This document shows positions 15,173 to 24,290 of a DNA stretch of 37,825 nucleotides, in pieces. The stretch covers positions 1 through 37,825 of the forward strand of contig CALFAK010000169.1 of assembly GCA_937948985.1 (NCBI GenBank), written 5' to 3'. Under the pieces are notes generated by a model, which saw only the letters and a list, made by a program, of their open reading frames with translations, was not told the origin of the DNA and ran no database searches. This stretch comes from an uncultured Neomegalonema sp. Lineage in GTDB: Bacteria; Pseudomonadota; Alphaproteobacteria; Rhodobacterales; Rhodobacteraceae. The translations under genes and the position numbers were made by a program. Each line of letters opens with the position of its first letter. Positions within the stretch are counted from its first letter, which is position 1.

Positions 15173-16612
15173 ATGGCAGTTAAAACCACGCTGAACGCGA
15201 AAAATCTTGAGGCGCTGGGCGCACAGACACTAGCTGAATTGGTCATGTCTCTGGTCGATGGCAATGCGGCGCTCAAACGTGAGGCCCGTGCCGCTTTGCT
15301 GGAATTGGCCGGGGATGGTGCGATGGCGGTGGAGGTGCGAAAGCGCCTCGCTGCCATCAAAAAAGCCGGCTCTTTCGTCAGTTGGAAAAAGAAAAAGCCT
15401 TTCGCGACAGAGCTGATCCGTTTGCACCGCACCATCGCCGACAAAATCACCCCGCAAAACCCTAAAGAGGGGCTGGAGTTGATCTGGCTGTTCCTCGGCC
15501 TCGCCCCCTCTGTCTACGAGCGTCTGGATGACAGCAATGGGATGATCGCCGATATCTTCCATGACGCTTGCGCAGATATCGGCGTTATCGCCACCCGCGC
15601 GAAATCGGACCCTGTAAAACTTGCCGATCAGGTGTTTCGCGCTCTCATAGACGGCAATCATTATGCCGAGTTCGATAATCTGTTGGAATCCGTCAGCGAA
15701 GCCCTCGGCGATAAAGGCATCGCCCATCTCAAAACGCTGTTCGTGAAGGCGGCAGCGGCCAAGCCTGAAAAGCCAAAAAAACCGCGCAAAGAAGATGTCA
15801 TCGGCTGGAGCACGAACGGTGCAATTTATCGCCAGGATATCGAGCGCCGCCACCACGAAAGTACGATCCGGCGCAGCCTGATGAAGATCGCGGATATTCA
15901 GCAAGATGTTGACGGATTCATCGCCCAGCTTGATGAGAATGCCCGAAAACTCGATTTAAACGCCGCCGACATTGCCTTGCGCCTCGTCGAGGCGGGGCGT
16001 GCGTCTGAAGCCCTGACATATCTTGATGAGGCCAATCAGGATGAGCGCTACTATCACGCCGAATGGGCCGATGCCCGCCTTACCACGCTGGAGGCGCTGG
16101 ATCGTGTCGGGGATGCCCAAGCGATGCGATGGTCCGTATTTGAGCGCAGTTTTGCCGCTGAATACCTGCGCGATTACCTGAAAAAACTCCCCGATTTCGA
16201 GGATATTGAGGCTGAAGAAAAAGCGCTGGCCCATGTCAGCGCTTCAAAAGACCACCACCGCGCCCTCGAATTCCTGATCAAATGGCCCGCACTTCAACAA
16301 GCCGCAAAGCTGGTTGAAGACCATTACGGCGCGCTGAATGGTGGTCTTTATTTCCTGCTCAGCCCTGCCGCCGACGCCTTGCTCGACAAATACCCCCGTG
16401 CGGCAACGCTGCTGTTGCGGGCAATGATTGATGATTCATTGGAGGGCGGTAAATCCGGCCGCTATAAGCACGCGGCACAGCATTTCACAGACTGCGACAG
16501 CCTTGCGGGGGCAATCGAGGATTTCGGCCCCTTTGAAACCCATGCGGCTTTCAAGGCGCGTATCCGCGCAAAACATGGTGGTAAATACGCTTTCTGGAGC
16601 CTGATACAATAG
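15173..16612 (+). CDS. Large cytoplasmic protein resembling DUF6880
   Basis: 479 aa, no signal peptide or membrane segment. The N-terminus KTTLNAKNLEALGAQTLAEL (4-23), then a short basic, helical region with SFVSWKKKKPFATEL, resembles the DUF6880 proteins of alphaproteobacteria, which have no assigned function. The rest is predicted to be almost all alpha-helical. It carries a lysine/proline-rich hinge (KPEKPKKPRKED, about 198-209) and TPR-like segments (LRLVEAGRASEALTYLDEAN; the later HHRALEFLIKWPALQQAAKLVEDHY), so it may be a helical-repeat scaffold. It stands alone and converges on sdhB with a hairpin between the stops. The family call is from memory of the N-terminal motif. Confidence 0.65.
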   Translation: MAVKTTLNAKNLEALGAQTLAELVMSLVDGNAALKREARAALLELAGDGAMAVEVRKRLAAIKKAGSFVSWKKKKPFATELIRLHRTIADKITPQNPKEGLELIWLFLGLAPSVYERLDDSNGMIADIFHDACADIGVIATRAKSDPVKLADQVFRALIDGNHYAEFDNLLESVSEALGDKGIAHLKTLFVKAAAAKPEKPKKPRKEDVIGWSTNGAIYRQDIERRHHESTIRRSLMKIADIQQDVDGFIAQLDENARKLDLNAADIALRLVEAGRASEALTYLDEANQDERYYHAEWADARLTTLEALDRVGDAQAMRWSVFERSFAAEYLRDYLKKLPDFEDIEAEEKALAHVSASKDHHRALEFLIKWPALQQAAKLVEDHYGALNGGLYFLLSPAADALLDKYPRAATLLLRAMIDDSLEGGKSGRYKHAAQHFTDCDSLAGAIEDFGPFETHAAFKARIRAKHGGKYAFWSLIQ

Positions 16613-16613
16613 G

Positions 16614-16639
16614 TTCGCCCTCCGGGTGAGAAGGGCGAA
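16614..16639. terminator. Convergent hairpin terminator between the DUF6880-like gene and sdhB
   Basis: Perfect 8-bp stem TTCGCCCT (16614-16621) / AGGGCGAA (16632-16639) with a 10-base loop. It starts two bases after one stop codon and lies five bases before the other (opposite strand). A pyrimidine-rich TCTCTTA follows on the plus strand. Its position between convergent stops fits a bidirectional terminator. Confidence 0.65.
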
Positions 16640-16643
16640 TCTC

Positions 16644-17420
16644 TTACATCTGCCGTTCGACCATCATTTTCTTAATACTGCCGATGGCTTTCGCCGGGTT
16701 CAGACCCTTCGGACAGGTCTTCGCGCAGTTCATAATTGTATGGCAACGGTACAGCCGGAACGGATCTTCCAGATCATCCAGCCGTTCCCCGCGTGCCTCA
16801 TCACGGCTATCCGCCAACCAACGATATGCCTGCAACAGCGCGGCCGGCCCCAGATAGCGGTCACCGTTCCACCAGTAGGACGGGCATGATGTCGAGCAAC
16901 AGGCGCACAGGATACATTCGTACAATCCGTCAAGCTGCTCGCGGTCTTCCGGCGATTGCTTCCACTCTTTGGTCGGTGTCGCCGAGTCCGTTTCCAGCCA
17001 AGGCTTGATCGAGGCGTGCTGGGCATAAAAATGTGTCAGGTCCGGCACAAGGTCTTTGACCACAGGCATATGCGGCAGAGGATAAATCCGCACATCGCCG
17101 CTGACTTCGGCAATGCCCTTGGTGCAAGCCAGCGTGTTCGTCCCGTCGATATTCATCGCGCAAGACCCGCAAATTCCCTCGCGACAGGAACGGCGAAAGG
17201 TCAGCGTCGGATCAATCTCGTTTTTAATCTTGATGATCGCGTCCAAAACCATCGGCCCGCAATCTTTCGTATCGATATAGTAAGTATCGATGCGCGGATT
17301 CTCACCCGTGTCAGGATTCCATCGATAGACTTTAAACGCCTTCATGCTCTCGCCGCTGCCCTTGGGCCACGTCTTGCCTTGCACGATCTGCGAGTTCTTG
17401 GGGAGGGTGAATTGTGCCAT
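16644..17420 (-). CDS. sdhB: Succinate dehydrogenase iron-sulfur subunit
   Basis: 258 aa from ATG 17420, normal length. SdhB carries the three Fe-S clusters that pass electrons from the SdhA flavin to ubiquinone at SdhCD. The [2Fe-2S] ligands lie in [10 protein letters not shown]...LAC (C79, C84, C87, C99). The [4Fe-4S] and [3Fe-4S] ligands lie in [15 protein letters not shown] (from C169) and [17 protein letters not shown]. An upstream ATG (17492) lies inside sdhA and is rejected; the chosen start has AGAGGAA about eight bases before it and follows the sdhA stop by 19 bp. Last gene of the sdhCDAB operon. Confidence 0.97.
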   Translation of the reverse strand: MAQFTLPKNSQIVQGKTWPKGSGESMKAFKVYRWNPDTGENPRIDTYYIDTKDCGPMVLDAIIKIKNEIDPTLTFRRSCREGICGSCAMNIDGTNTLACTKGIAEVSGDVRIYPLPHMPVVKDLVPDLTHFYAQHASIKPWLETDSATPTKEWKQSPEDREQLDGLYECILCACCSTSCPSYWWNGDRYLGPAALLQAYRWLADSRDEARGERLDDLEDPFRLYRCHTIMNCAKTCPKGLNPAKAIGSIKKMMVERQM

Positions 17421-17439
17421 TAGTAATTCCTCTCGCGGA

Positions 17440-19248
17440 TCAATAAACGCGTGCTTTAGGCGCGATTTTCGCGGGTTCAATCCCGCCCGCATCCGGCGCG
17501 GTCAGCGGTTCGGTCTGCACGGCGCGATAGCTGAGCGAGACATTCCCCGTCTCCGCAACCTTCGCCAGCGAGTGAACCCGCCAATTCGCATCATCACGGT
17601 CTTTGTAGTCTTCCCGCGCATGAGCGCCCCGGCTTTCCTTGCGCGCCTCGGCTGAAACGACAGTCGTAATCGCATTCGCCATCAGGTTTTCCAGTTCCAA
17701 TGTCTCCATCAGATCGGTGTTCCAGATCAGCGAGCGGTCGGTGACTTTAATATCAGCCATATTCTGCCAGATCGCCGCCATTCGCTGACAGCCTGATTGC
17801 AGCGTTTCCTCAGTGCGGAACACGGCTGCATCCTCTTGCATCGCCGCTTGCATATCATCGCGTATCTGCGCGGTCGGCGTGCCGCCATCGGCATTGCGCA
17901 GGCGATCAAAGCGATCCATCACTTTATCAACCGCCGCTGAATCCATCTCACGGTTCGCGCTGGCGGGATCAACAATCTCCGCCGCCTTGATGCCCGCCGC
18001 ACGGCCAAACACAACCAAATCGATCAGCGAGTTGGACCCCAACCGGTTCGCCCCGTGAACACTCGCACAGCCTGCTTCGCCAATAGCCATAAGGCCCGGC
18101 ACAATCGCGTTCGGATCATCATCGGTCGGCGCAACCACTTCGCCCCAATAGTTCGTCGGAATACCGCCCATGTTGTAGTGAACAGTCGGGATCACGGGGA
18201 TCGCTTGCTTGTTCAGGTCAACACCCGCAAAAATCCGCGCGCTCTCAGAAATCCCCGGCAGACGTAAAGCCAGCGTTTCGGGTGGCAAATGGTCGAGGTG
18301 CAGGTGGATATGGTCCTTCTTCGGCCCCACGCCGCGACCTTCGCGGATTTCCATCGTCATACAGCGCGAAACAACATCGCGGGACGCCAAATCCTTGTAT
18401 GTCGGGGCATAGCGTTCCATGAAGCGCTCGCCCTCGGAGTTGACGAGATACCCGCCTTCCCCGCGTGCGCCCTCGGTAATCAGACAACCCGCGCCGTAGA
18501 TTCCGGTGGGGTGGAACTGCACAAACTCCATGTCTTGCAGCGGCAATCCCGCCCGCGCCACCATCCCGCCGCCGTCTCCGGTACAGGTATGGGCGGAGGT
18601 CGCAGAGAAATATGCGCGGCCATAACCGCCCGTCGCCAGAATAACCATCTTCGCGTTAAAGCGGTGGATCGTGCCGTCATCCAGCTTCCACGCGATAATT
18701 CCGGTACATTCGCCGTCATCGCTCATCACCAGATCGATGGCGAAATATTCGATGAAAAATTCCGCGTTGTTTTTGACAGACTGACCATACAGCGTGTGCA
18801 GGATCGCGTGCCCCGTCCGGTCCGCCGCCGCGCAAGTCCGCTGTACGGGCGGGCCTTCGCCGAATTCTGTGGTATGGCCGCCGAAGGGGCGCTGGTATAT
18901 ATTGCCCTCATCGGTGCGCGAGAAAGGTACGCCGTAATGCTCAAGCTCGTAGACGGCTTTGGGGGCTTCGCGCGCGAGATATTCCATCGCGTCCATATCG
19001 CCCAGCCAGTCCGATCCCTTAATTGTGTCGTACATGTGCCATTGCCAGTGGTCCGGCCCCATGTTGCCAAGCGACGCCGCAATCCCGCCTTGCGCCGCGA
19101 CCGTGTGAGAGCGCGTCGGAAAAACCTTGGTCACGCAAGCCGTCTTCAGCCCGGCTTCCGAACAGCCCAGTGTCGCGCGCAACCCCGCGCCACCCGCACC
19201 GACAACAACAACATCATAGTAGTGATCGACTATTTCATAGGCTGGCAT
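17440..19248 (-). CDS. sdhA: Succinate dehydrogenase flavoprotein subunit
   Basis: 602 aa, normal length. SdhA oxidises succinate to fumarate with covalently bound FAD on the cytoplasmic face of complex II. The Rossmann motif [13 protein letters not shown] is at 13-25. His48 in [11 protein letters not shown] is the covalent FAD attachment site. [22 protein letters not shown] carries substrate/proton-path residues including the catalytic arginine. [21 protein letters not shown] is the second FAD block. A weak AAGGA precedes the ATG. It lies between sdhD and sdhB on the minus strand. Confidence 0.98.
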   Translation of the reverse strand: MPAYEIVDHYYDVVVVGAGGAGLRATLGCSEAGLKTACVTKVFPTRSHTVAAQGGIAASLGNMGPDHWQWHMYDTIKGSDWLGDMDAMEYLAREAPKAVYELEHYGVPFSRTDEGNIYQRPFGGHTTEFGEGPPVQRTCAAADRTGHAILHTLYGQSVKNNAEFFIEYFAIDLVMSDDGECTGIIAWKLDDGTIHRFNAKMVILATGGYGRAYFSATSAHTCTGDGGGMVARAGLPLQDMEFVQFHPTGIYGAGCLITEGARGEGGYLVNSEGERFMERYAPTYKDLASRDVVSRCMTMEIREGRGVGPKKDHIHLHLDHLPPETLALRLPGISESARIFAGVDLNKQAIPVIPTVHYNMGGIPTNYWGEVVAPTDDDPNAIVPGLMAIGEAGCASVHGANRLGSNSLIDLVVFGRAAGIKAAEIVDPASANREMDSAAVDKVMDRFDRLRNADGGTPTAQIRDDMQAAMQEDAAVFRTEETLQSGCQRMAAIWQNMADIKVTDRSLIWNTDLMETLELENLMANAITTVVSAEARKESRGAHAREDYKDRDDANWRVHSLAKVAETGNVSLSYRAVQTEPLTAPDAGGIEPAKIAPKARVY

Positions 19249-19302
19249 GTGCCTGAAATCCTTATTGATTTTTGTCAGTTGGCGTATCGGAAACCGAAAC
19301 CA

Positions 19303-19683
19303 TCAAACCGAAAACGCAATCATCGCGATGGAGAAAGCGGCGGCAAAGCCGAGCAACCCGCACAGCAGCTTCAACCCGATCAGCATCCCCGTCCGCAACG
19401 CCGGAGCGTGAATGTAGTCCTCAATCACCACCTGCAAACCCAGATTGATGTGGTGAAACACCGCCAATATGAACAGCGCGGCCACAATCGCGTTGAAGGG
19501 ATACTTATAGAGTACCACCGCCTCATCCCAAGGCTTGCCAATTGCGATTGCGAAGGTGACGAAGAAGAATGGCGCGAGCAGCGCGAGGCTGATGGCCGAA
19601 ATCCGCTGTGTCCACCAGTGATCTGTCCCGCTTTTCGCCGAACCCAAACCTCTGACTTGCGCGCGTGACGTTTTCATTCCCAT
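19303..19683 (-). CDS. sdhD: Succinate dehydrogenase membrane anchor subunit SdhD
   Basis: 126 aa, three predicted membrane helices (about 29-49, 63-83, 98-125). SdhD and SdhC anchor complex II and form the quinone site with haem b. FHHINLGLQVVIEDYIH (76-92) carries the expected haem-ligand histidine (H78 aligns with His71 of E. coli SdhD) and the quinone-site Asp-Tyr pair. The first ATG (19683) is chosen because AGGAG lies six bases upstream; a second ATG two codons later is possible. It follows the sdhC stop by 11 bp. Confidence 0.92.
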   Translation of the reverse strand: MGMKTSRAQVRGLGSAKSGTDHWWTQRISAISLALLAPFFFVTFAIAIGKPWDEAVVLYKYPFNAIVAALFILAVFHHINLGLQVVIEDYIHAPALRTGMLIGLKLLCGLLGFAAAFSIAMIAFSV

Positions 19684-19694
19684 ACCGCGCTCTC

Positions 19695-20105
19695 CTAGTT
19701 CATCCAGCCGACGATCAACAGGCCCACGCCCATCAATCCCGCCGCCGCCAGTGCCACCAGACCGGAAGTCCGCACCGCATCCAATCCGAAGTTATATCCC
19801 GCATCCCACAACAAGTGCCTGATGCCATTGCATAAATGGTAGCAAACCGAAAATGTGAAGCCCAGCAACAGCAGATGCCCGAACCAACTCGTCAGAAACC
19901 CGTTAATGAAATCGAATTGCCCCGGACCGGAGGCCGCCGCGATAAACCACCACGCGATCAGGATCGCGCCAATGCTGTTCCCGACCCCTGTAATTCGGTG
20001 AAAGACGGACATGACAGAGGTGATCTGCGGCTTGTAAACCTGCAAATGCGGCGACAGAGGCCGATTTCCACGGTTAATCGCTGCACCATGCTCGGTATTC
20101 GACAT
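19695..20105 (-). CDS. sdhC: Succinate dehydrogenase cytochrome b556 subunit SdhC
   Basis: 136 aa from ATG 20105, normal length, three membrane helices. RPLSPHLQVYKPQITSVMSVFHRITG (15-40) is the SdhC family signature with the quinone-site Ser and Arg. SVCYHLCNGIRHLLWD (86-101) supplies the haem b ligand (H90 corresponds to E. coli His84). The start is supported by GGAGG ten bases upstream; a longer reading from 20183 adds 26 unconserved residues. First gene of sdhCDAB, divergent from coaBC across about 210 bp. Confidence 0.94.
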   Translation of the reverse strand: MSNTEHGAAINRGNRPLSPHLQVYKPQITSVMSVFHRITGVGNSIGAILIAWWFIAAASGPGQFDFINGFLTSWFGHLLLLGFTFSVCYHLCNGIRHLLWDAGYNFGLDAVRTSGLVALAAAGLMGVGLLIVGWMN

Positions 20106-20247
20106 CAGGAACCATCCTCCGTTCACGCGTCTCATTTGAGTCGCCGTCGTTGTGCGCCGCATCATTATGCCAACAAAACGCAAGGGGCAAGGCTAAGACC
20201 CGCTTCCATATCGCCGCAGTGATTGAGGAATTTCATTTTCAACGCGG

Positions 20248-20276
20248 TTGAACTTGATTATTCCCAAATGTAAGAT
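20248..20276 (+). promoter_or_regulatory. Candidate sigma-70-type promoter for coaBC
   Basis: TTGAAC (-35, four of six to TTGACA), a 17-base spacer and TAAGAT (-10, four of six to TATAAT), about 40 bases before the coaBC start, in the AT-rich part of the sdhC-coaBC divergent gap. No equally good sdhC promoter was found by eye on the other strand. Confidence 0.4.
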
Positions 20277-20316
20277 GTGAATTATCATTATTTACGATTG
20301 ATGAAGGATCAGCCCC

Positions 20317-21525
20317 TTGATCGCTCAAAAGCGCGTCCTTCTCATCATTTGCGGCGGTGTCGCCGCGTACAAGTCTTTGCTCCTGATCCGTCTTTTAAAG
20401 CAACAGGGGATTGAGACGCGCGCGGTCCTGACCCGTTCGGCGCAAGAGTTCGTCACCCCGCTCAGTGTTGGCGCGCTGTCCGGCGAGAAAGTCTACACCG
20501 ACCTTTTCGACCTCACCGATGAGGCGGAAATGGGCCATATCCAGCTTTCCCGCTCCGCCGATCTGGTCGTCGTCGCCCCCGCAACGGCGGATATGATGGC
20601 GAAGATGGCGTGTGGTTTGGCTGACGATCTCGCCTCAACGCTACTGCTTGCGACCGATAAAGACGTGTTGATCGCCCCCGCGATGAATGTCCGCATGTGG
20701 GATCACGCGGCAACTCAAGCCAACCTCAAAACCCTGCAATCGCGCGGCGTTGCGGTGGTCGGGCCGGACGAGGGCGACATGGCTTGCGGCGAATTCGGCC
20801 CCGGTCGCATGGCTGAACCCGAAGCAATCGCTGAGGCGATCATAAGCAAATACGTTGGTGAGACCGCAAATAATCTCGCCGGAAAGCGCATCATCGTCAC
20901 CTCCGGCCCGACGCACGAGCCGATTGACCCCGTCCGCTACATCGCTAACCGCTCCTCCGGCAAACAGGGCAGCGCCATCGCCGCCGCGTTGCTGGCGCGG
21001 GGGGCGGAGGTTGTTCTGGTCAACGGTCCTGGCCGCGCGGCAACCCCGGCGGGGGCTGATGTTCAACCCGTTGAAACCGCACAGCAAATGCTCGATGCAA
21101 CCCTCAACGCTCTCCCCGCTGATGCCGTAATTTGCGCCGCTGCGGTCGCCGATTACCGCGTCGCGAATGCCGCTGATCAGAAGCTTAAAAAGACCGATGC
21201 GGATGATGGCCGCACGCTCACCTTGGTCGAAAACCCCGATATTCTGGCGACAGTCTCGCAACTGCCGTCAGAAACCCGCCCGTCCCTCGTGGTCGGCTTT
21301 GCTGCCGAGACCCAAGACGTAACGACCTACGCCAGCGCCAAACGCGAACGAAAAGGCTGCGATTGGATCATCGCTAACGATGTATCCCCCGAATCCGGCA
21401 CGTTTGGCGGCGATGATAACAGCGTCACCTTCATCACGGCAGAGGGCGCAGAGGACTGGCCGCGCATGAGCAAGACCGGGGTTGCCGACCGCCTCGCCGC
21501 ACAAGTTGCGGATTTCCTTACATGA
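20317..21525 (+). CDS. coaBC: Bifunctional phosphopantothenoylcysteine decarboxylase / phosphopantothenate-cysteine ligase
   Basis: 402 aa, normal for the fused enzyme. CoaB joins cysteine to 4'-phosphopantothenate; CoaC decarboxylates the product to 4'-phosphopantetheine. The N-terminal FMN flavoprotein domain includes LLIICGGVAAYKS (8-20), catalytic His74 in GHIQLSR, PAMNVRMWDH (121-130) and catalytic Cys157 in MACGEFGPGRMAEP. The C-terminal ligase domain (from about 180) starts GKRIIVTSGPTHEPIDPVRYIANRSSGKQG and includes KLKKTD and VGFAAET. The best start is TTG 20317 with GAAGGA upstream; a nearby ATG at 20301 is out of frame. It overlaps dut by 4 bp. Confidence 0.95.
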   Translation: MIAQKRVLLIICGGVAAYKSLLLIRLLKQQGIETRAVLTRSAQEFVTPLSVGALSGEKVYTDLFDLTDEAEMGHIQLSRSADLVVVAPATADMMAKMACGLADDLASTLLLATDKDVLIAPAMNVRMWDHAATQANLKTLQSRGVAVVGPDEGDMACGEFGPGRMAEPEAIAEAIISKYVGETANNLAGKRIIVTSGPTHEPIDPVRYIANRSSGKQGSAIAAALLARGAEVVLVNGPGRAATPAGADVQPVETAQQMLDATLNALPADAVICAAAVADYRVANAADQKLKKTDADDGRTLTLVENPDILATVSQLPSETRPSLVVGFAAETQDVTTYASAKRERKGCDWIIANDVSPESGTFGGDDNSVTFITAEGAEDWPRMSKTGVADRLAAQVADFLT

Positions 21526-21977
21526 GCGTCCAACCCATCCCCCTGCAACGTCTCGCCCACGCCCAAGACCTGCCTGATCCCGGCATCGCCAGTGCGGGCG
21601 CGGCTGGCTTTGACCTCTCCGCCGCGATTTCCGCCGACATCACCCTCGCACCGGGCGCGCGCGCACTGATCCCCAGCGGCTTTGCCATCGGTCTGCCCGA
21701 CGGCTGGGAGGCGCAGGTTCGCCCGCGTTCCGGCCTCGCGCTGAAGCATGGCGTCACTGTCCTCAACGCACCCGGCACTATCGACAGTGATTATCGCGGA
21801 GAGATCGGTGTGATACTCATCAACCACGGGGATGCGCCATTCACCATCACGCGTGGCGACCGGATCGCACAGCTTGTCGTCGCCCAAGTGCCGCAAATCA
21901 TGTGGATCGAAAGCGACGACCTCACGCCCACAACGCGTGCGGACAGGGGCTTTGGCTCGACAGGGCAGGGGGGCTGA
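21522..21977 (+). CDS. dut: Deoxyuridine 5'-triphosphate nucleotidohydrolase
   Basis: 151 aa, normal for trimeric dUTPase. It hydrolyses dUTP to dUMP and pyrophosphate, keeping uracil out of DNA and feeding dTMP synthesis. All five motifs are present: AGAAGFDLSAA (25-35), RPRSGLALKHG, NAPGTIDSDYRGEIGV (catalytic Asp), RIAQLVVAQV and the C-terminal RGFGSTG. It overlaps coaBC by 4 bp and is followed 2 bp later by the Rrf2 gene, an apparent three-gene operon. Confidence 0.96.
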   Translation: MSVQPIPLQRLAHAQDLPDPGIASAGAAGFDLSAAISADITLAPGARALIPSGFAIGLPDGWEAQVRPRSGLALKHGVTVLNAPGTIDSDYRGEIGVILINHGDAPFTITRGDRIAQLVVAQVPQIMWIESDDLTPTTRADRGFGSTGQGG

Positions 21978-21979
21978 GT

Positions 21980-22429
21980 ATGCTGCAAATCTCCCGCAAA
22001 ACCATGCTCGCCATCGAGGCGGTGGTCGATGTCGCCCTACACGCACAGCCTGATCCGGTTCAATCCAAAGAAATCACCCGCCGTCAGGGCGTGCCGCAGC
22101 GCTACCTTGAACAAGTCATGCAACAACTCGTCCACAGCGGTATTCTGCGCGGCGTTCGTGGTCCCAAAGGCGGCTATATCCTCGCCCGCGAGCGCCGCCG
22201 CATCACCGTGGGAGAGATCGTCCGCATCGTCGATACGATGGATACCAAGGACGAAAATCAGGCATCTAAATCGCAGCTGAACCAACAGCTTATCGAGCCG
22301 ATGTGGGGTGGGATCGAGTCAGGTTTCCTCGCCGAGCTTGACACCATCACCATCGAAAAACTCTGGCAAGACGCCCGCGCAAACGACCTGCACGAAAACC
22401 CTACCGTCTCCCGCGATTTTATCATCTGA
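21980..22429 (+). CDS. Rrf2 family transcriptional regulator without cysteines
   Basis: 149 aa, usual for Rrf2. N-terminal winged helix: LQISRKTMLAIEAVVDVALHA, then SKEITRRQGVPQRYLEQVMQQL (recognition helix region, about 30-52) and SGILRGVRGPKGGYILARERRRITVGEIVRIVD. Family members IscR, NsrR and RirA hold Fe-S clusters through three cysteines after the winged helix. This protein has no cysteine at all, so it is either a constitutive DNA binder or senses something else. The ATG at 21980 is chosen over an upstream in-frame ATG inside dut. Co-transcription with coaBC-dut is likely. Target genes are unknown. Confidence 0.88.
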   Translation: MLQISRKTMLAIEAVVDVALHAQPDPVQSKEITRRQGVPQRYLEQVMQQLVHSGILRGVRGPKGGYILARERRRITVGEIVRIVDTMDTKDENQASKSQLNQQLIEPMWGGIESGFLAELDTITIEKLWQDARANDLHENPTVSRDFII

Positions 22430-22496
22430 GGTTGGATTGTAACTTACGATCAGAACCCGCGCTTGCCACGCCCCGCCCTTCCGATAAACAGGGTGC

Positions 22497-23399
22497 ATGG
22501 GTGAGTGGATTGTTTCGTTAGCGGGGACGGAGGCGGGAGCGCGATTGGCTTTGGTGCTGGCGTTGTGTTCCGCGTTGGCCCATGCGGTGTTCGGGGCGAT
22601 CAATAAAGGCAGCAGTGACGTTTTTTTAACCCGTGGCGCGATCAATATCTCCTATGCGCTGATGATGGCACCGTTCGCATTATTCGTGCTGCCCCTGCCT
22701 GACGGACGGGTGTGGTTCTGGCTCGGCGTCAGCTATCTCATTCATATCATATACGAATACCTGCAAGCCTCCGCCTTTGAGCGCGGGGCGTTCACGTTGG
22801 TATACCCCATCTCACGCGGCACCGGGCCGCTGGTGGCGCTGGTGCTTGCGGCTGTGATATTCGGCGAGCATTTCACGGCATCGCAATGGGCCGGGGGCGT
22901 AATGCTGTCGCTGGCGATTATGGGGCTGGCGGTAGTGAATATCCGTAAATCAAAAGCCGCGCACGGGCCGGCGCTGGGCGGGGCGGTTCGCTTGGCTTTC
23001 GGGACGGGCGTGATGCTGGCGGCCTACACAGCCGTGGACGCCTATGGAATCCGGCAGGCCGCGAATCCGTTCACGTTTTTGGTGTGGTTCTTCGTGCTGG
23101 GCGGCTTTGGCTTTCCGTTTATCGCTTATGCGCGCTGGCGGTCGCTGGCGGTCAAGCCGCCGCTGAAACCGCTTGCAATACGTGGTATGATTGGCGCTGC
23201 GGTGGCGTTGTTCAGTTTCAGCGCGGTGATGCTGGCGACGCGGATTGACAGTGTCGGCCAAACCGCCGCCCTGCGCGAAACCTCAATCATATTCGCCACC
23301 GCTATCGGTGTGCTGATTTTCCGCGAAAAGATTGACGCCCCCCGCTTGCTGCTGATCGGGATTATTGCGGCGGGGGCCGTGTTGGTGGAGGTTGGCTGA
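22497..23399 (+). CDS. DMT/EamA family transporter
   Basis: 300 aa with about ten predicted membrane helices in two EamA repeats (about 16-149 and 160-298). Each EamA half ends in the typical pattern: RGTGPLVALVLAAVIFGEHFTASQWAGGVMLSLAIMGL in the first and RETSIIFATAIGVLIFREKIDAPRLLLIGIIAAGAVLV in the second. Members export amino acids, nucleosides or metabolites; the substrate cannot be predicted. Codon endings are noticeably richer in G (GCG, CTG, TTG, GGG) than those of coaBC and dut next to it, a mild hint of different origin. It stands alone between the rrf2 and pyrH operons, with a short AGGG before the ATG. Confidence 0.88.
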   Translation: MGEWIVSLAGTEAGARLALVLALCSALAHAVFGAINKGSSDVFLTRGAINISYALMMAPFALFVLPLPDGRVWFWLGVSYLIHIIYEYLQASAFERGAFTLVYPISRGTGPLVALVLAAVIFGEHFTASQWAGGVMLSLAIMGLAVVNIRKSKAAHGPALGGAVRLAFGTGVMLAAYTAVDAYGIRQAANPFTFLVWFFVLGGFGFPFIAYARWRSLAVKPPLKPLAIRGMIGAAVALFSFSAVMLATRIDSVGQTAALRETSIIFATAIGVLIFREKIDAPRLLLIGIIAAGAVLVEVG

Positions 23400-23514
23400 T
23401 TTCTTACCGCATTACATTTTAAACACGGCGTGTGTGATCCGAACCGCTTGAATCTTTTTATGTGATAAGACAATGTGCCCGCGATCTCGTGCAATGTTCG
23501 GAAAGGCCACCCTG

Positions 23515-24249
23515 ATGTCCACCCAATCGGCCCCCGCACATCGTTGGAAGCGTGTTCTTCTCAAAGTCTCCGGCGAAGCCCTGATGGGCGATCAAGGGTA
23601 TGGCGTTCACCCGCCCACCGTTCAACGTATCGCCGCCGAGATTGTCGCCGTGCAGAAATCGGGCGTTGAGATTTGTCTCGTCATCGGTGGTGGCAATATC
23701 TTTCGTGGTCTTTCCGCCGCCGCTTCGGGGATGGAGCGCGCCTCTGCCGATTATATGGGAATGCTGGCCACTGTTATGAACGCGCTGGCGATGCAGAATG
23801 CGCTTGAAAGCCTCGGCGCCGAAACCCGCGTGATGTCTGCCATCCCGATGCAAGCCGTTTGTGAGCCGTATATCCGTCGCAAGGCCGTCCGCCATCTTGA
23901 GGAAGGCCGCATTGCGATCTTCGCCGCCGGCACGGGCAACCCGTTCTTCACCACCGACACCGCCGCCGCATTGCGCGCGGTTGAGATGGGCTGCGGCGCA
24001 TTGCTCAAGGGTACGCAAGTCGACGGCGTCTATGATTCCGACCCCCGTAAAAACCCCGATGCAAAGCGGTTTGATACCGTCAGCTATCAACGGGTGCTGG
24101 CCGATAACCTGAACGTTATGGATGCCTCCGCTATTGCCTTGGCCCGCGACAATGGCCTTCCTGTGGTCGTATTCGACCTGCATCAGGAGGGCGGTTTCGC
24201 TGCGGTCTTGTCGGGCGCGGGGAAATCAACGATTGTAACCGAAAGCTGA
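23515..24249 (+). CDS. pyrH: UMP kinase
   Basis: 244 aa from ATG 23515, normal length. PyrH phosphorylates UMP to UDP, feeding RNA, CTP and UDP-sugar synthesis; it is a hexamer inhibited by [18 protein letters not shown] (11-25) is the amino-acid-kinase nucleotide site. [38 protein letters not shown] and [20 protein letters not shown] are diagnostic of bacterial UMP kinase. The start with GAAAGG eight bases upstream is preferred over an ATG at 23494. First gene of the pyrH-frr-uppS-cdsA-dxr-rseP-bamA-skp cluster; the 115-bp gap before it must hold its promoter. Confidence 0.97.
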   Translation: MSTQSAPAHRWKRVLLKVSGEALMGDQGYGVHPPTVQRIAAEIVAVQKSGVEICLVIGGGNIFRGLSAAASGMERASADYMGMLATVMNALAMQNALESLGAETRVMSAIPMQAVCEPYIRRKAVRHLEEGRIAIFAAGTGNPFFTTDTAAALRAVEMGCGALLKGTQVDGVYDSDPRKNPDAKRFDTVSYQRVLADNLNVMDASAIALARDNGLPVVVFDLHQEGGFAAVLSGAGKSTIVTES

Positions 24250-24290
24250 TCCGGTACGATGTACACGGAAATCTCATGCAGGATTTTTGA

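Noticed and set aside
18289-19668. Long open frame (459 codons) on the plus strand opposite sdhA and sdhD
   Set aside because: Antisense shadow; sdhA is unambiguous on the other strand and the frame has no domain signature.
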